Of a DNA stretch of 64,000 bases, positions 14,586 to 26,698 are shown piece after piece. The translations under genes were made by a program, and so were the position numbers. Positions within the stretch are counted from its first letter, which is position 1, and each line of letters opens with the position of its first letter. The stretch is from Pyronema omphalodes (lineage: Eukaryota; Ascomycota; Pezizomycetes; Pezizales; Pyronemataceae): positions 372,001 through 436,000 of the forward strand of contig JAJJXM010000029.1 in the NCBI GenBank assembly GCA_024516155.1, read 5' to 3'. Below the pieces are notes generated by a model. It saw only the letters and a program-made list of their open reading frames with translations, did no database searches and had not been told where the DNA came from.

Positions 14586-16142
14586 TTAGGCCACTGGGAC
14601 TGGGTATCCTCCCATACATGCCCTAGGGTTTCTTTTATTTCTTGACATGGTGGTTATGGGCTCCTTCATCAAAGTACCTTGATGAGCGAGTGCCTATGAC
14701 TGATTTAGTATGGTAAAAATAAAGGATGGTATAAAGTAACTTACCATACTGTCCGTTGTGTGACCAAAGATAAAGTGAATACGGCCTTTACCATTGGTTG
14801 TTTTGTCAAGTTTAATTGCCATAATGCCTACTGCTGCTGCCATACTGGACTCTCGAACAATATTCGATCCTAGGGTAGGGTAGGGTTAGTGATTGGGTGA
14901 GGCTCACGGATAATGGTAGATCTGGTTACCCATGAAGTCCTGTTCGATGGCTTTCTGTAAACCCATGAGCTCGTCCTCATCCCCAAACATTCGATCAACA
15001 GCCTTGGAAGCAATCATAGTGTGTGCCATTTGCTCACCGGTACCTAGAACCGTGGGGTTAGTGACATGACACTCCACCCATAAAAGCGAACGACTAACCT
15101 GAACAAGTTGCAGCCACAGCCTGTTCATCATTCGTTTTAATCCAAGTTCCAATTCCAATCAACGCTGCAGGTCCAATCCTGCCCCGGTACTTCATCCCAA
15201 TTCCTCCCGAACTACTGCCAGCAGCAACACGGCCCCACTTATCGACACATATAGCTCCAACGGTATCCGTGACATGGTCTTCATCCTCCTTGACCGGGGG
15301 TGGTATATTTGTGTGGCCTGTTCCAGACTTTGAGATATTGGGTGGGTGTGAATCATCGGAGCTATGTCTAACATGACTCCTCGATCTTACAGTAGAAGGG
15401 TTTGTAGGAACTCCATCATCCGATCCACGACGAACTTGACTTCTGGATCTTGAAGAAGACCGAGGGGTTGATCGACTCCGAGAATGACTACGGCCAGATG
15501 ATCGAAGGGCTTGCAGATCTCTCGTCCACCGAAGCCATCGTTGATGTGCACTGTAGCTGACTAATTGATCGTTACTGATAATAGGGAAGTGATATTGTGT
15601 AGCATAATTTCTTGCGCCAGGACCGGCAATAAGGATAGGTGGTACTCGTTTCAGGGACATTGGTTTCCGACTGTTATCGAGCACAAGACGGGCGAGTGCG
15701 GAAGGATTTTTGAAGCCTGTGGTTTGAAACTCGTTAGCAGTAGAAACTGGCACGAGAAGAAAGGAATAACAGACTATCCACCGCTCCTACAGCACCAGAC
15801 CTTCCACTCTCCTCCATTATCGATGCATCACATTCAACAGTTCCATCTAGGGATAGATTGCTCCCATATCCAGAGTTTGTAATCTCGTTGTCTTCCAAGG
15901 TTCGAAGGGCCATCTCGACACCATCTACGGCGGACCCGCCGTTCCGTAGAAGAGCCATGGCAGCTTTGCATGCCCTATTATTAACCAATCAGCAGCTATC
16001 CTTTCGAAATATAGCACGAGCCCACTCACAGTGCACAGGCATCCAGATGGAGAGCTTCATTTGCTTGAGAGTGATAACCAGCACCAGCATGAACGAAAAT
16101 GCAGGACCAGTCGGCGGAGGAAGTCGTGACAGTGGCACTCAT
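14586..16142 (-). CDS. Taspase-like threonine aspartase (Ntn hydrolase, asparaginase 2 family)
   Basis: Six minus-strand exons (16142-16030, 15974-15775, 15716-15099, 15043-14930, 14869-14745, 14693-14586) sum to 1278 bases, 425 aa. Each junction restores a family motif: ALACKAAM, GAVDSFKNPSALARL, VLGTGEQMAHTM after splicing as CSGTGEQMAHTM, and HTTDSMALAHQG. Landmarks are FVHAGAGYHS near the N-terminus, NGGSAVDGVE, NEITNSGYGSNLSLDG, and the autoprocessing site DTVGAICVD. There Thr becomes the new N-terminal nucleophile, followed by AAGSSSGGIGMKYRGRIGP. Known family role: autocleavage into alpha and beta chains, then hydrolysis after aspartate (Taspase1) or of asparagine/isoaspartyl links. 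Before the nucleophile lies an unusual Arg/Ser-rich linker (RSHSRSRSTPRSSSRSRS). Whether it cleaves proteins like animal Taspase1 cannot be told from sequence. Confidence 0.88.
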
Positions 16143-16742
16143 TTGATATGTGTAACTCTTCAAGATTGATGGAGCTATAAAGATTCGAATGTAGACGCTT
16201 TCAGAACTTCGAAAGTAGAGAAAGAAAGCAAAAAAAGCAACCCACTGGTATGTTGTCTTTGGTGGCAATACCAAACGAGGGGATAAAAATGGATGTCGTG
16301 GAGGCAGTCAAAGTGAAAGACGAGGAAAGAAAACTTGACTCTACAAGTTTGTTTTGTAGTTAGTCAGCTACAGTGCAACAAAAACAGTCGGTTCGGTCGC
16401 TGTTAGTAACTGCTGCTGCATTCAAGCGAAGCACGTCGGCGGCGATCAAAAAATAGCGCGCGGCTGACAGAGTCGCGTAGGGCGGGTTTGCTTGCCGACA
16501 GGGTTTGCCGACAGTAAGGCTATTCACGTGAGCTGAACTGAATTTGAGCAAACATTCCCATCATCACTTCACAAGATTTGTGCATTCATTAAATCTGAGT
16601 AATTAAGAAATATAAATTAAAACATGCCAAATTAAGATAACCGAACAAATAAAAACCTACATTAAACCGAAGAAAGAAAGAAAAAAAGAAACAAGTAAAC
16701 CCCCAAATCCAACACTCACTCGGCCGGAATATATCCTCCCGT
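16143..16742. other. Intergenic, taspase upstream and WD40 3' flank
   Basis: 600 bases with no supported gene. It includes the upstream region of the taspase-like gene on the left and the AT-rich 3' flank of the WD40 gene on the right (about 16590-16740). Confidence 0.5.
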
Positions 16743-18406
16743 CTACTCCACATAAACCTGCCAAAAACACATAGTCCCATCCCTACTAACACTACACAAC
16801 CTCCAACCCCTTCTCAACCTCTGCTCTCCAGAATCCTTAAACAAAGGATCATAATCCACAATCGCCACCGCATCCGTTGCATAAACCTTACTACTGCCAT
16901 GCTCCTCGATATCAGCCAGATCATACCAATAATATTGTTTCTCCCTCCCCTCATGATCCATCTTAACCCCATCACTGGTAGTCCAATCCACAATATCCGA
17001 CCCATCTCTCCTCGGCAAAAACACCTCCTCAAACTTCTGTTTATGAATCAATATGCGTGCACCTCCTTTTCCTGCTGCTACAATAAGTCCCGCTTGCTCC
17101 GGATCCAACTCCACACCCGGACTACTAGCCGCAGAAAATACACCCGCACCCAGCCTCTTAATCTCCTCATACACCGGCAACGGAGGCAGGGGTGCAAAAT
17201 TCCACGGTGTGCCTTTAAGATCCAGTTCCTGACGGACATAGGGTGGTCTAACATGACTGCTCATATCCATAACCCTCATTTTCCCATCATAACTTCCAGA
17301 CAGCAATAGCCTTCGTTTCTTATTAACATCACAAGCCAATGGAGCCGGCCATGGAAGAAGTTCTGTGATTCCTCGATCATGATCATTCGAGGTCCATTTC
17401 TGTTTTAGGTTTTCGGGATCGGTACATTTCCAGGAGGTTAATACGCCGTCTTCTCCCGCGGAGTATAAGCGTTTTCCATCTGCGCTGAAACGGACCCGGA
17501 GGCAGGGAGCGTTATGAATTCGGAGGGCGTTGATTTGGGAAATAGTATTAGACTTGGATAGGTTCCGGGGAATGTTGAGGAGGTGGACTGTACCGCCGGA
17601 AGTTGCCGCGGCAGCTAAAGTGGGGTTGAAGGGATGAAAGACAAGGCTGTTAACAGGAGTATTTTGTGCGAGAGTAAAAGATGAAATTTCCTTGATTGTA
17701 TATCGGCCAGGTTTGATACGGTAGGCAATGATCTCCCCCGATGCTAGGGTGGCGAGTAATAATTCTTCTTCATGAGGAGAAAAAACTAAATCTAGAACTC
17801 CAGAGGGGGTTTGGATTGAGTTCATTTCATGTCTGTGTTTATATTAGCCCATCATAGCCCGATATAAACAAGGCCATAAGCAAGGCTGGGTAAGGCTTAT
17901 GGAAACACTTACAATCTCGGTCTAACCTTCTTCCTAACCTCATAAACTCCTCTCGCAATCATTTTCGCATCTCCCCTAACCTCCCTCTCCACATCCTCAA
18001 CCCACCAAACCGTAATCTGTCCCGGTCCTCCATTGGGTGTAACCTCATCCGGATCCTCCACACAAGCACCAGTTACCATAAGCGTAGCATCATACCTCCC
18101 AAACTTGACCGTACTAATCGGTTGTTCAGTCGCATGAGTCAAGAAGCTCTGTGGCGGAATAAAAGTCGAAGCAGACAAAGTAGGTAAAGGCATATGATCT
18201 TGAATAGGAGAGAAGTTAGGGAGTTCCATATTAGGAGGGGTCATATGAAGAGGTGATAAGGTAGGAGGAGTCATCTTCCAGGGTTGCATATCGGGAGGCG
18301 CCATCACTAGTTTTGGAGGCGGATGCTGGAAGGGCTCTACCACTTTCCCTGGGGTCCCGATGCTGCGGCGGCGGCGGTCCTGTAGGGGAAGGGTTTGGGA
18401 GGGCAT
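16743..18406 (-). CDS. WD40-repeat protein, Dph7/Rrt2 (diphthine methylesterase)-like
   Basis: Two minus-strand exons, 18406-17913 and 17832-16743, give 1584 bases, 527 aa. The 80-bp intron has a GTAAGT donor and CAG acceptor, and the junction reads VRPRL-HEMNSIQTP. WD40-like blades are visible: STVKFGRYDATLMVTGA, LDLVFSPHEEELLLATLASG, NSLVFHPFNPTLAAAATSGG, VRFSADGKRLYSAGEDGVLT, LLSGSYDGKMRVMDM, GLIVAAGKGGARILI and the closing SVSRDGTMCFWQVYVE. The order SAGEDG..W, then GSYDG..R..D, then GAGVFS fits Dph7/WDR85, which removes the methyl ester of diphthine on EF-2 during diphthamide synthesis. The first ~90 residues are Pro/Met-rich and low in complexity. I am sure of the WD40 fold and only moderately of Dph7. 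Another propeller protein, for instance a TFIIIC-type subunit, is possible. Confidence 0.6.
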
Positions 18407-18852
18407 CTTTTTGGTTGTATAGGGGCGTTAGTTGTGGAAGTTCTTGATCCTGAGGATGTTGCAGCCTTGCTAGATGTCGAGGGCTTTGCTGAATTGATAT
18501 TTCTCCTTCGAGGTTCTTCAGGTTCGAGGGTGACAAGTTCGATTGATTCGACTTCTCGTTCAGTGAGTTTATTATAAGGCTGAAGAAATTGCTGGATGGA
18601 ATATGGAAGAGATCGTAATAAGCAACGTAGAATACTCGAGGGGATTGTGTCGGAGTATATAGCAATAGCAGCGAAACTGGCGGACATGGTGGACCTCATA
18701 TGGGCTGCGAGAAAGGGCTCATATGTGTAACTAGATATTTGCGATAATCGTTCAGGGCGGATGAGGAATGTTGACGTTGATGGCAAAGATTTCTTGGTTG
18801 AAGGTTGAAGGCAGGGATAAGGTGATGAGGGGATCAACGATGGTGACATCAT
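18337..18852 (-). CDS. Possible small hypothetical protein overlapping the start of the WD40 gene
   Basis: An open frame of 171 codons with tandem ATGs at 18852 and 18849. The middle part looks like real protein (FLIRPERLSQISSYTYEPFL, then a hydrophobic segment, then QPYNKLTEREVESIELVTLE), while the C-terminus is low-complexity Ser/Thr/Pro/Ala. Its end overlaps the WD40 start by 70 bases in another frame. I found no convincing donor that would splice it into the WD40 frame, though a CTAAC branch-like site and AAAAG lie just before the WD40 ATG. It is either a separate short gene or a misjudged 5' exon. I do not recognise a family. Confidence 0.3.
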   Translation of the reverse strand: MMSPSLIPSSPYPCLQPSTKKSLPSTSTFLIRPERLSQISSYTYEPFLAAHMRSTMSASFAAIAIYSDTIPSSILRCLLRSLPYSIQQFLQPYNKLTEREVESIELVTLEPEEPRRRNINSAKPSTSSKAATSSGSRTSTTNAPIQPKRCPPKPFPYRTAAAAASGPQGKW

Positions 18853-19337
18853 GGGGTGATTAGAGCAAGCGGTGGATTGTTACACCGATTGGTGTTAGGG
18901 TGGGTTACACAAACGTGGAGCATGGGTTAAGACTACGGCGATATGTAGCTGAAAGGACTGAGTGTCGGAGGGCAATTTAATTGGGGTTTCCATCGAGAAA
19001 CGATAAAACGAAGCAAGTTTTGAGATTCAATGTTGATGTTGGATTTGATTACTGACAGGGCTCAGGGTTTGGGCGCGGATTATTGGTGGGGGCCGTGCCC
19101 TGAAGCTAAACTCGAGTGATCGCAGCCTCGACGACGGCGCTTGTCGGTAAACGCAACAAAGTTCATTACAGAAACCAATCTATTCAACTTTTCTAACTTT
19201 CAGACTTGTGCGCATTAATCATACATGACATGAAATTATAGACCCAATTATACACTTCAACAAAACAGAAAAATCCCAAATTCTCTTTGAAAAAAAAAAA
19301 AAACATAAACTCAATAAAACATTTCAAAACAATGGTA
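18853..19337. other. Intergenic, brr2 3' flank
   Basis: 485 bases with no gene. The right end is AT-rich with a run of A at 19290-19303, likely part of the brr2 3' untranslated region. Confidence 0.5.
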
Positions 19338-22300
19338 TCATGCATCTTCCATTTCCTCATCCTCATCCTCGTCCTCTCCCTCTGCAACATCCACCTCAAA
19401 CTGCTGTTCCTGATCGACACCAACGTAAGAATCACTCATCAAAGACAAAGTGAGTTTCTTATGACCAGCCGTAGGCACAGTGTACTCTAATCTAACCTCC
19501 AACCTACGCTGAATAGTAACCTTCTTAATCGCCAACAAACTCTTGGTCTCCTCCTCACCAACCACCAACCACCAGTTCTCCATCTTAGTACCAGGGTAGA
19601 AAGGTGCATGAACAGTGGTATCAACCTCCTGGTCCTCATCGACATCACGCTCAATCTTGACACGGATGTAAGCAGGCGAACCAGCGGAAACAGCCTCGTC
19701 TTCGAGCTCGTGCTCCATGTCGATATTGGGGTACTTGTTGTTGGTGAAGTTTGCGATGTCAGCAAGCTGGCGCTGACCAAGACCGAGAGCCTTCAACAAG
19801 CCATCACGGGATTGGTCATCTGCCATGGCATCCATGAATTCAAGAATATCGTTGACACTATCACGAATATTAGTAAAGGAATAATCAACAGTAATGAATC
19901 AGGAAAAACATACCCCGCCTCGTTAGCCTTGGTAACAAGCTCCGGTCCAAAGTAAGGAATTTGCTTAAGCGGGCTATCACGGTTCCACATAGCCTGCATA
20001 ACCATCTGGGACATTTCCATAGCATTGATAGCGTTGAGATGACCCTCAGATGAAAGAACATCCACACATCCACTCAACAAGTTCAAGATCTTGCTAACCA
20101 CAATCTCCTGGTCCTTCGCCAAATCCGCAGGAAGCTGCATACGCGAGAAGTGGGCCTGCATCAAAACAAAAGCCTTGAAGTGAGGGCTCTCGTAATTAGG
20201 CTCAGACATCTTGACAGGGACGTTTTCGTAAATGCGACGAAGGATACGGTCTTCGTGACGACGGACCTGGACTGCCTCAAACTCAGTAGCGGAGGTGACA
20301 ATCTCCAACAAACCCTTGAGCTTGGTACGTCCGGTAAGAGACAACAAGAAGGTCTGCATGGTGATGAAGGAGATGTTGTAGTAAGCCGCAATCATAGCAG
20401 GGTGCAAGGCAGTAACAGTGTCGTCCTCCTCGTCCATGTCAATAATCTTCGCCTCCGCAAGGTCCTTCAAGGTGTTCTCGACAAGCTCGGACAAGTGAGC
20501 ACTGAGACCATCGTGAGAGGTGTCAGTCAAACTGTAGAAACTGGGGTTGGCGAGAAGACGACGGTAGAAGTAGGTGTAGGTGGACCAATCGACAGCATCC
20601 TGGGTAGAGGCGATGGTGGTTGTGCTGATCTCAGTGACGAAAGCGTCGTGAAGGTAAGCGGGAAGGTGAGACTCGATAGGAAGTGCCTCGTTGAGGAACT
20701 TGAGGTAGTAATCCTTCTTGGTCGCAGTTGTCATGAGAATCGCCTTTCCGAACTTATCCTCACCTGGGCGGGAAGCCTTTCCGAACATTTTCAAGATCTC
20801 GCTAAGAGGATAGTCGATGTATCTGTGCTCACGTCCCTCGAAGAAGGAGGTACCCATGACGATAACAAGGTGGGCAGGTGTGTTTAATTCCCAAGCAACA
20901 TCTCTGGAAGCCAACAAGACCTTGATAGCACCAGTAGCGAAGAGTCCCTCTACAATACCCTTATCCTTCTTGCTAAGCGCCTCATGGTAGTATCCAATAC
21001 CATGAGACAAGCTCTCAGCCAAGGCAGCCTCGTCAATCCGGTTCAAGTAGTCGGAGATATCCTCGAGAGCCACGTTCCTGAACTTATCCTCCTGATCATC
21101 GGCCACACAGTAAGAGAGAAGGTCAACAGCGGTAGATCTGCACTGCTTCCTGCTGGGCACGAATACAATGACGGGCTTCTCAGCAGGGACGGAACAGATT
21201 GCGTTGTAGGTCGGTTTCGCCATGGCCATCATCAACGAGGGGAAGTGGGGGATGGTGAAAGACTGAATGTGAATCTCCAAAGGAACAGGTCTGGATCCAG
21301 GGGAGAAGTTGTAGATGGTGTGCTTGTCGGCTCCGATCCACTCTCCAAGATCTCTGGGGTTAGACAAGGAGACACTGAGGGCGACGATACGGAGAGCATT
21401 CTCAGTCTGAACAGCCATGTACTGCATCCTAGAAACGATGATCTCGTAGATAAATCCATTAACACCACCAAGCATGTGGATATCGTCGGCAATGAAAAGC
21501 TCCACAGTCTGGACGTTCTTTCTTCTCTGCCACTGGCGAGAGATAAGATCCCACTGAGACGGGGGTAGCAAGGATCAAGTCACCGCGTTCGAGAAGCTTA
21601 AGATCCGCACTGGTCTCACCGGTTAACTTGACAATCTCCTTTCCACCAGCAAGCTTCGACATCCGCTTCTTCCAGTCCTCATGGCGCTGATCAACAAGCT
21701 CCTGGAAGGGAGCAATGTAGACAGCACGGCCGGCCTCAGGCTGCATCCAATGACGAAGCAAAGCAAACTCTGCACAGATGGTCTTTCCACTTCCAGAAGG
21801 AGCTCCGATGAAGACATTGTCCTCGGTGTCGAACAAGCTCTTGAAAACCTGGGTTTGGATCTTGTTAAAGTGGCGCCACTCTGGGTAAAGCTTAACGTAG
21901 TCCTTCTTCTTCAACGCCTCGACGGGAAGGGGAACAAGGTCCAGAAGTTGAGTATGGGGAGGGAACTTCTCAGGGAGAATCAACTTCCGGAAAGAAACAG
22001 CCAACTTGGTCTCGGAGTGCATCCATCTGTCAGAGATAACAGTAATAAAGTAGTTAGGAGGCATGGGCTCGGTGATCGGGACAGTGAACTCAACCAAGTG
22101 CTCGTTGTTCTGAGACTCGGCATAGGTCTTGCGGAGAACGAAGAGGTCGTGGTACAAGATCTGTTCACCATCACAGTCCTCAACCATGATCCAGAACTGC
22201 TCGGCGGCTCCGTGGTAGGCGTCGTCCCAAATGAACTCGGGGGTGATGGTAAGTTCGACTCTGAGCATACTTCTTGTAATGGGTTGGAACTGAGCCTGGA

Positions 22301-25300
22301 CATTGAGACGGGGGAATCTCTCAACCAAGCTGTGAACCAACTTTCCGGTTCTGGAGCTACCACCGAACAACTCAGTGAAGTGGGGAATATCCATAGTGAA
22401 GTACTTGGACCAAGTGAACTCGGCAGCACGCTCAGCCTTGGTAACGATAGGAGAGAGCTGGTTGGCAGGGAGAGGGAACTGTCGAAGGGGAGACATAGTA
22501 CGCCACATACGCTTTTCGGCCATCTTACACAAGTCGAGAGCGAGCTTTGCGACGGAAGCCCATCCACGCTTTAAGCAGATCTCAAAGATGGCACGCAGAA
22601 TACGACCAGCAGACTGGGTAACGTAAACCATATCGGCCATCATCGCCAATCCCTCAAGACCAAGACGGGAGATGTGAGCCTGAAGAAGGACGTTGATCTT
22701 GGCCTGGGGCTCTTCGATACCCTCCTTAACGGGAATGGGGACACGTTGAAGCAACTTCTGCAATTCCAACTTCTCCTCAGAACGTACCGGGATGTACTTG
22801 AACTCCTCACTAAGCGCAAAGATACGGAAGAGCTCGACAGTAGAGATCTGGGGCTGAAGGTGGGTATTGTAGGTCATCATGGAGTTGTGCGAGATGTAGT
22901 AGTGAGAGGCAATGCGTCCTAGTTCAGTAGACTGAAGCTTTCCGGTCTTCTTGTCGTATTTGATAAGGTTACACTTCTCCAAGACAGTTGCAGCTGAATG
23001 GATTAGGTCAACACGCATCTGCTCAAGCGATACATCGTCCGCGTAATCCACTCCAACACCGTATAATCCCGGTGAACGAAGCATACGGACATAGAGATAT
23101 GTGTATCCTAACCACTCCACAGCCTCGTCCCGCGTTCTCACTGTTCCCAGTACAATTTCGGCGTTGAGGTTGTCGGCCATTTTTCGCATAAACTGAGACT
23201 CAATGGGAAGCTGTTGGTTCAACAAACTGAGCCAGTATTGTATCTCAGACTGTGTGGTAATGATAATACCTTCTCCATATGTATCGAACTGCGGTCGTCC
23301 AGCACGTCCAATCATCTGAAGCATGTCCTGAGGACTCAACTCAACCCAGGATCCCTTCTCAGGAGAGTAAATCTGAGTTCCCTTGATAATAACGGTGTGC
23401 GCGGGCAAGTTGACTCCCCAAGCCAAAGTTGCAGTACAGACTAAAACCTGAATAAACTTGTCGTTGAACAAATCCTCGACAGTAGTTCTGTCAGCTCTGG
23501 TCATACCGGCGTGATGGATGGCGAAACCATAAGGTAGAAGGTCCTTAAGGTTTGCATCAGAAGCCTGGTCAGCCTCGTGCTGCAAAAGTTCTCTAGTACC
23601 GGCATCACTCTTGAGAATTGTCTGAATTGTCTCCTTCTCCAAGGCCTTGTCACGGATGAATTTGGCGGTCTTAGCAGTCTCTTTTCTGGAGTGGACGAAG
23701 ATAATCATCTGGTTAGTAGCAGCCTGCTCAATAACCTTCGTGTAACAGACTTCGTTCATAGTCTGCAATTGCTTGATAGCTTTCTTGTCCGTGACACCGA
23801 TGAACTCTTGCTTGAGAGGACAAGGTCTGAAAGTGGCATCAAAGTGGAAGAGTCCCTTAGTAGGGTCAACCTGGAGGAAGGTTGCGACATCGCGGTAGTT
23901 GGGAAGAGTAGCGGACAATCCAACCAATCGTACTGGTTCGAGGGTGATCTCCTGCTTGCGGATGGTTCTTGATACAATAGACTCAAGAACGGGTCCACGC
24001 TCGTCGTGCAACAAGTGGATTTCGTCGATAATGATCAATCGAACAAGGTTGGTGTAGCTCAAGTCAGTGGCCTTGCGGGTAATGACGTCCCATTTCTCGG
24101 GTGTAGTGACAATGATTTGAGTCTCGGCAATCTGTTGCTTAGTGAGCTGTCTGTCTCCAGTAAGCTCAGCAACCTTGATACCGTAGGGTTCTAATCTCTT
24201 GCCGAAGTTACCAACTTGCTCCTGGACCAAAGCCTTTAAGGGTGCAATGTAAACAATCTTGAAGTCGTCGGTCTTGATTACACCGCTGACGGGGTCACGG
24301 TGCTTTCCAATCTCGCGAAGAATGGTCAACATAGAGACGTTGGTCTTTCCAGATCCGGTAGGAGCACAGACCAACATGTTTCCGTCATCCTCGAAAGCTG
24401 TGGGGAAACACTGGGTCTGAATTCTGTTGAGAGTGGGGTTGCTTTTGAAAGGCGCCTGGGCCCACTCGGGCATGGTGGAAACAGGAATCAATTTTGGCTC
24501 ATTGGCGTCAGACCTCCTCTTTGGTGCAGGGACGTGAATCTCTTCGTATCCCTTATAGGTCCTCTTGGTTGATCCTTGAGGAAGTTTAACATTGTTGTTG
24601 GTCATGAGATGGTTTCCTTGCTCAAAGGTCAAGTTGTCAAGATCAATGATCTTCCGTGGCTGCAATCCTCCGGTGAGACCATTCGTTGTAACCTGCTTCT
24701 CAGGACCAGTGGGAAGGGCAGACGCAGGTACATCGATTTCCATCACATCACCCTTGGATTTGGTAGCCTTGCGTTCTGAAGACTCAACGCTTCTTCCTGC
24801 TAGCTCCTCAAGAATGCTGCCATGGCCCAGTTGCCTGATTTCCTTTTCAATGGCAAGATACTCCTCGGAACCTTCACCAGCACGAGCAAGCTTGGTACAC
24901 CAGACAATTTTAATCTGATTCTTCTTCAGAACCTTCACAAGCTCAAAGTGCTCAAAGTCAAATAGCTCCATAAGGTCGTTTTCCACCTGTAGTTCTGATT
25001 CGGGTACTGAGAGAATTTCGAGCGCGGCGGTGGCTTTAATTGACGCAAGATGGGGATCCGAGTAAATGTTGGTAATTTGTCGTTGTAACCAAAAGGCGTC
25101 GATATCACTTGCTGCAACAATATCCTTATCTGCCGACTCCTTCTTGTCTTTCTTCCTTCGATCTACACCGATGACTAGACCATCTTCCTCGCCCTCCTCA
25201 TCCTCACCGGCGGGTTTATCAGCGGTTGCTTCGTCGTCATCTCCGGCTGGTGCATCATCGTCGGACTCGTCACGGACTTCGTATTGACCAACATCCTCAT

Positions 25301-25994
25301 CGTCGTCGCTCTCGTCTTCGAAAACAACAGCAACTCCCTCTCTGTCGTCAATCTCTTCCGCCTCACCGTCAGCTTCCTTCATTTCTTCGTCCTCATCCCC
25401 AGCATTGTAATCGGTGATCTTTTTTGATAAGCTAACGAGTTCCGAGAACTTTTTGCTCTCCATCTTGTCACCCAGAATATCGTCAATATCCCTCTTCTTG
25501 TCAAGGTCCTTCTTTGATCCATCCGGGTCCTTAAGAATCTCAAGCACGGCATCCGCAGCAGACCGTACTACTGAGTGAGGAACATCTCCCAAGATTCCGG
25601 CAACTAATGTCAAGATTAGAGAGTAGGTCTCTCGAGTTGCAGCCGTACGTGGATGGTAAATTAGGTCCAGCACATCATCCGTTGCCGATAATATACTTTC
25701 TCCAAAAGCAGCATTTCCACCACGCTTCCGCTTCTTTCTTTCACGCTCGAGAATCTCTCGTCCCTCATCCATAGCCTCCAAGTTAATCTTCTCCGTTCCT
25801 TTCTTCTTTTTAAGTTTTTCTTTTGGTGCCGAGTCGCGCATTACTCGACTACCCATCTCCTTGATGTCGACCTTGCCTGCAAGAGTCTCTGGGTCACCGG
25901 TAGGCTCATCGGTGCGCCGGCTGAAGAAACGCTTGTCGGGCTGGAGGACCAAGTTGGACATGGCCGCATACTTGTACTGAGATTGGTCGGCCAT
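19338..25994 (-). CDS. brr2: U5 snRNP helicase Brr2, with a one-base frame break
   Basis: Minus-strand gene with ATG at 25994, exon 25994-19914, a 56-bp intron (GTATGT donor; junction NEAG-VNDILEF) and exon 19857-19338. The total is 6601 bases; removing one gives 2200 codons, about 2199 aa (yeast Brr2 has 2163). Cassette 1 carries APTGSGKT (about 544-551), DEIH, SATLPNYRDVATFL, HHAGMTRADR and QMIGRAGRPQFDT, followed by a Sec63 domain. Cassette 2 carries GAPSGSGKT and the degenerate DDIH box expected of the inactive second helicase, then the second Sec63 domain. Acidic N- and C-terminal tails are present. Known role: unwinding U4/U6 to activate the spliceosome. At 21561-21565 a run of five G (five C in the coding sense) shifts frame just after DLILATP. 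Four C would restore ATPSQWDLISRQW. Because the gene is essential, a sequencing or assembly error is the likelier cause. Confidence 0.95.
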
Positions 25995-26698
25995 GATGGG
26001 CAGGTGGTGCCTCCGAGAGGTCTAGAACGGGGATTAAGAGGCGTAGACGGGTGAGAAAGGACGAATTGCTTTTAATCAATTAATGGTATTGGGTATTCGA
26101 GGATGGATATTCTGGTCGTTATTAAAGAAGGTTGTCTGGAGCGAGTGGCGGACTGCGCGCTCGTAAGGATGGAAAACGCGTCGTGATGAAACCTATAACC
26201 ACCAACAATTAGACATCGACAAGTTTGCTAGCAGTAGCGAGTGGCGTAGAAGCTCGAAATTACCGGGAACCGTACCAGGACGCAGAATCGACTCGTTATC
26301 AGACTGACAGATGGTGATGTTTCTGTCGGAGTGAAGTCATGGCAGCTAGCATGCGCCTCAGAACTTGAGATCTTTAGTCAGGACCTAAGCCCTAACCCGA
26401 CCGAGGCAACACGAAATGGCATAATACATATCGCCAGAAAATCAAAGAGGGCATTTTCGCGAATTCGAAATTCTACCCACGCTCTCTCCCTTTGTCTCCC
26501 CAAGATCGGACGTTCGCCCCACCCGCATCAAACCCCATATATCAACCACGCCCCCGTGTTCCCGACGCCTGATCTCACTTGCGACACTCAAACCATTCTC
26601 ATTATTTTCCTCACGTGCGACATTACCATTTCAACAACCCGCCTCGTCTCACGTCCGCAACTCTTCCAGCGCGTCATTCTACACAACCCTTCGCCACC
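25995..26698. promoter_or_regulatory. Divergent upstream region, brr2 / TFIIS
   Basis: 704 bases between the start codons of two divergent housekeeping genes. No TATA box stands out. A C-rich, pyrimidine-rich stretch lies 5' of the TFIIS start, whose ATG context CCACCATGG is near the Kozak ideal. Confidence 0.5.

Noticed and set aside
20150..22574. Long plus-strand frames (20150-20887, 20984-21568, 21681-22574) opposite brr2
   Set aside because: They mirror the codon bias of the Brr2 coding strand and have repetitive Gly/Leu/Val/Glu content without motifs.
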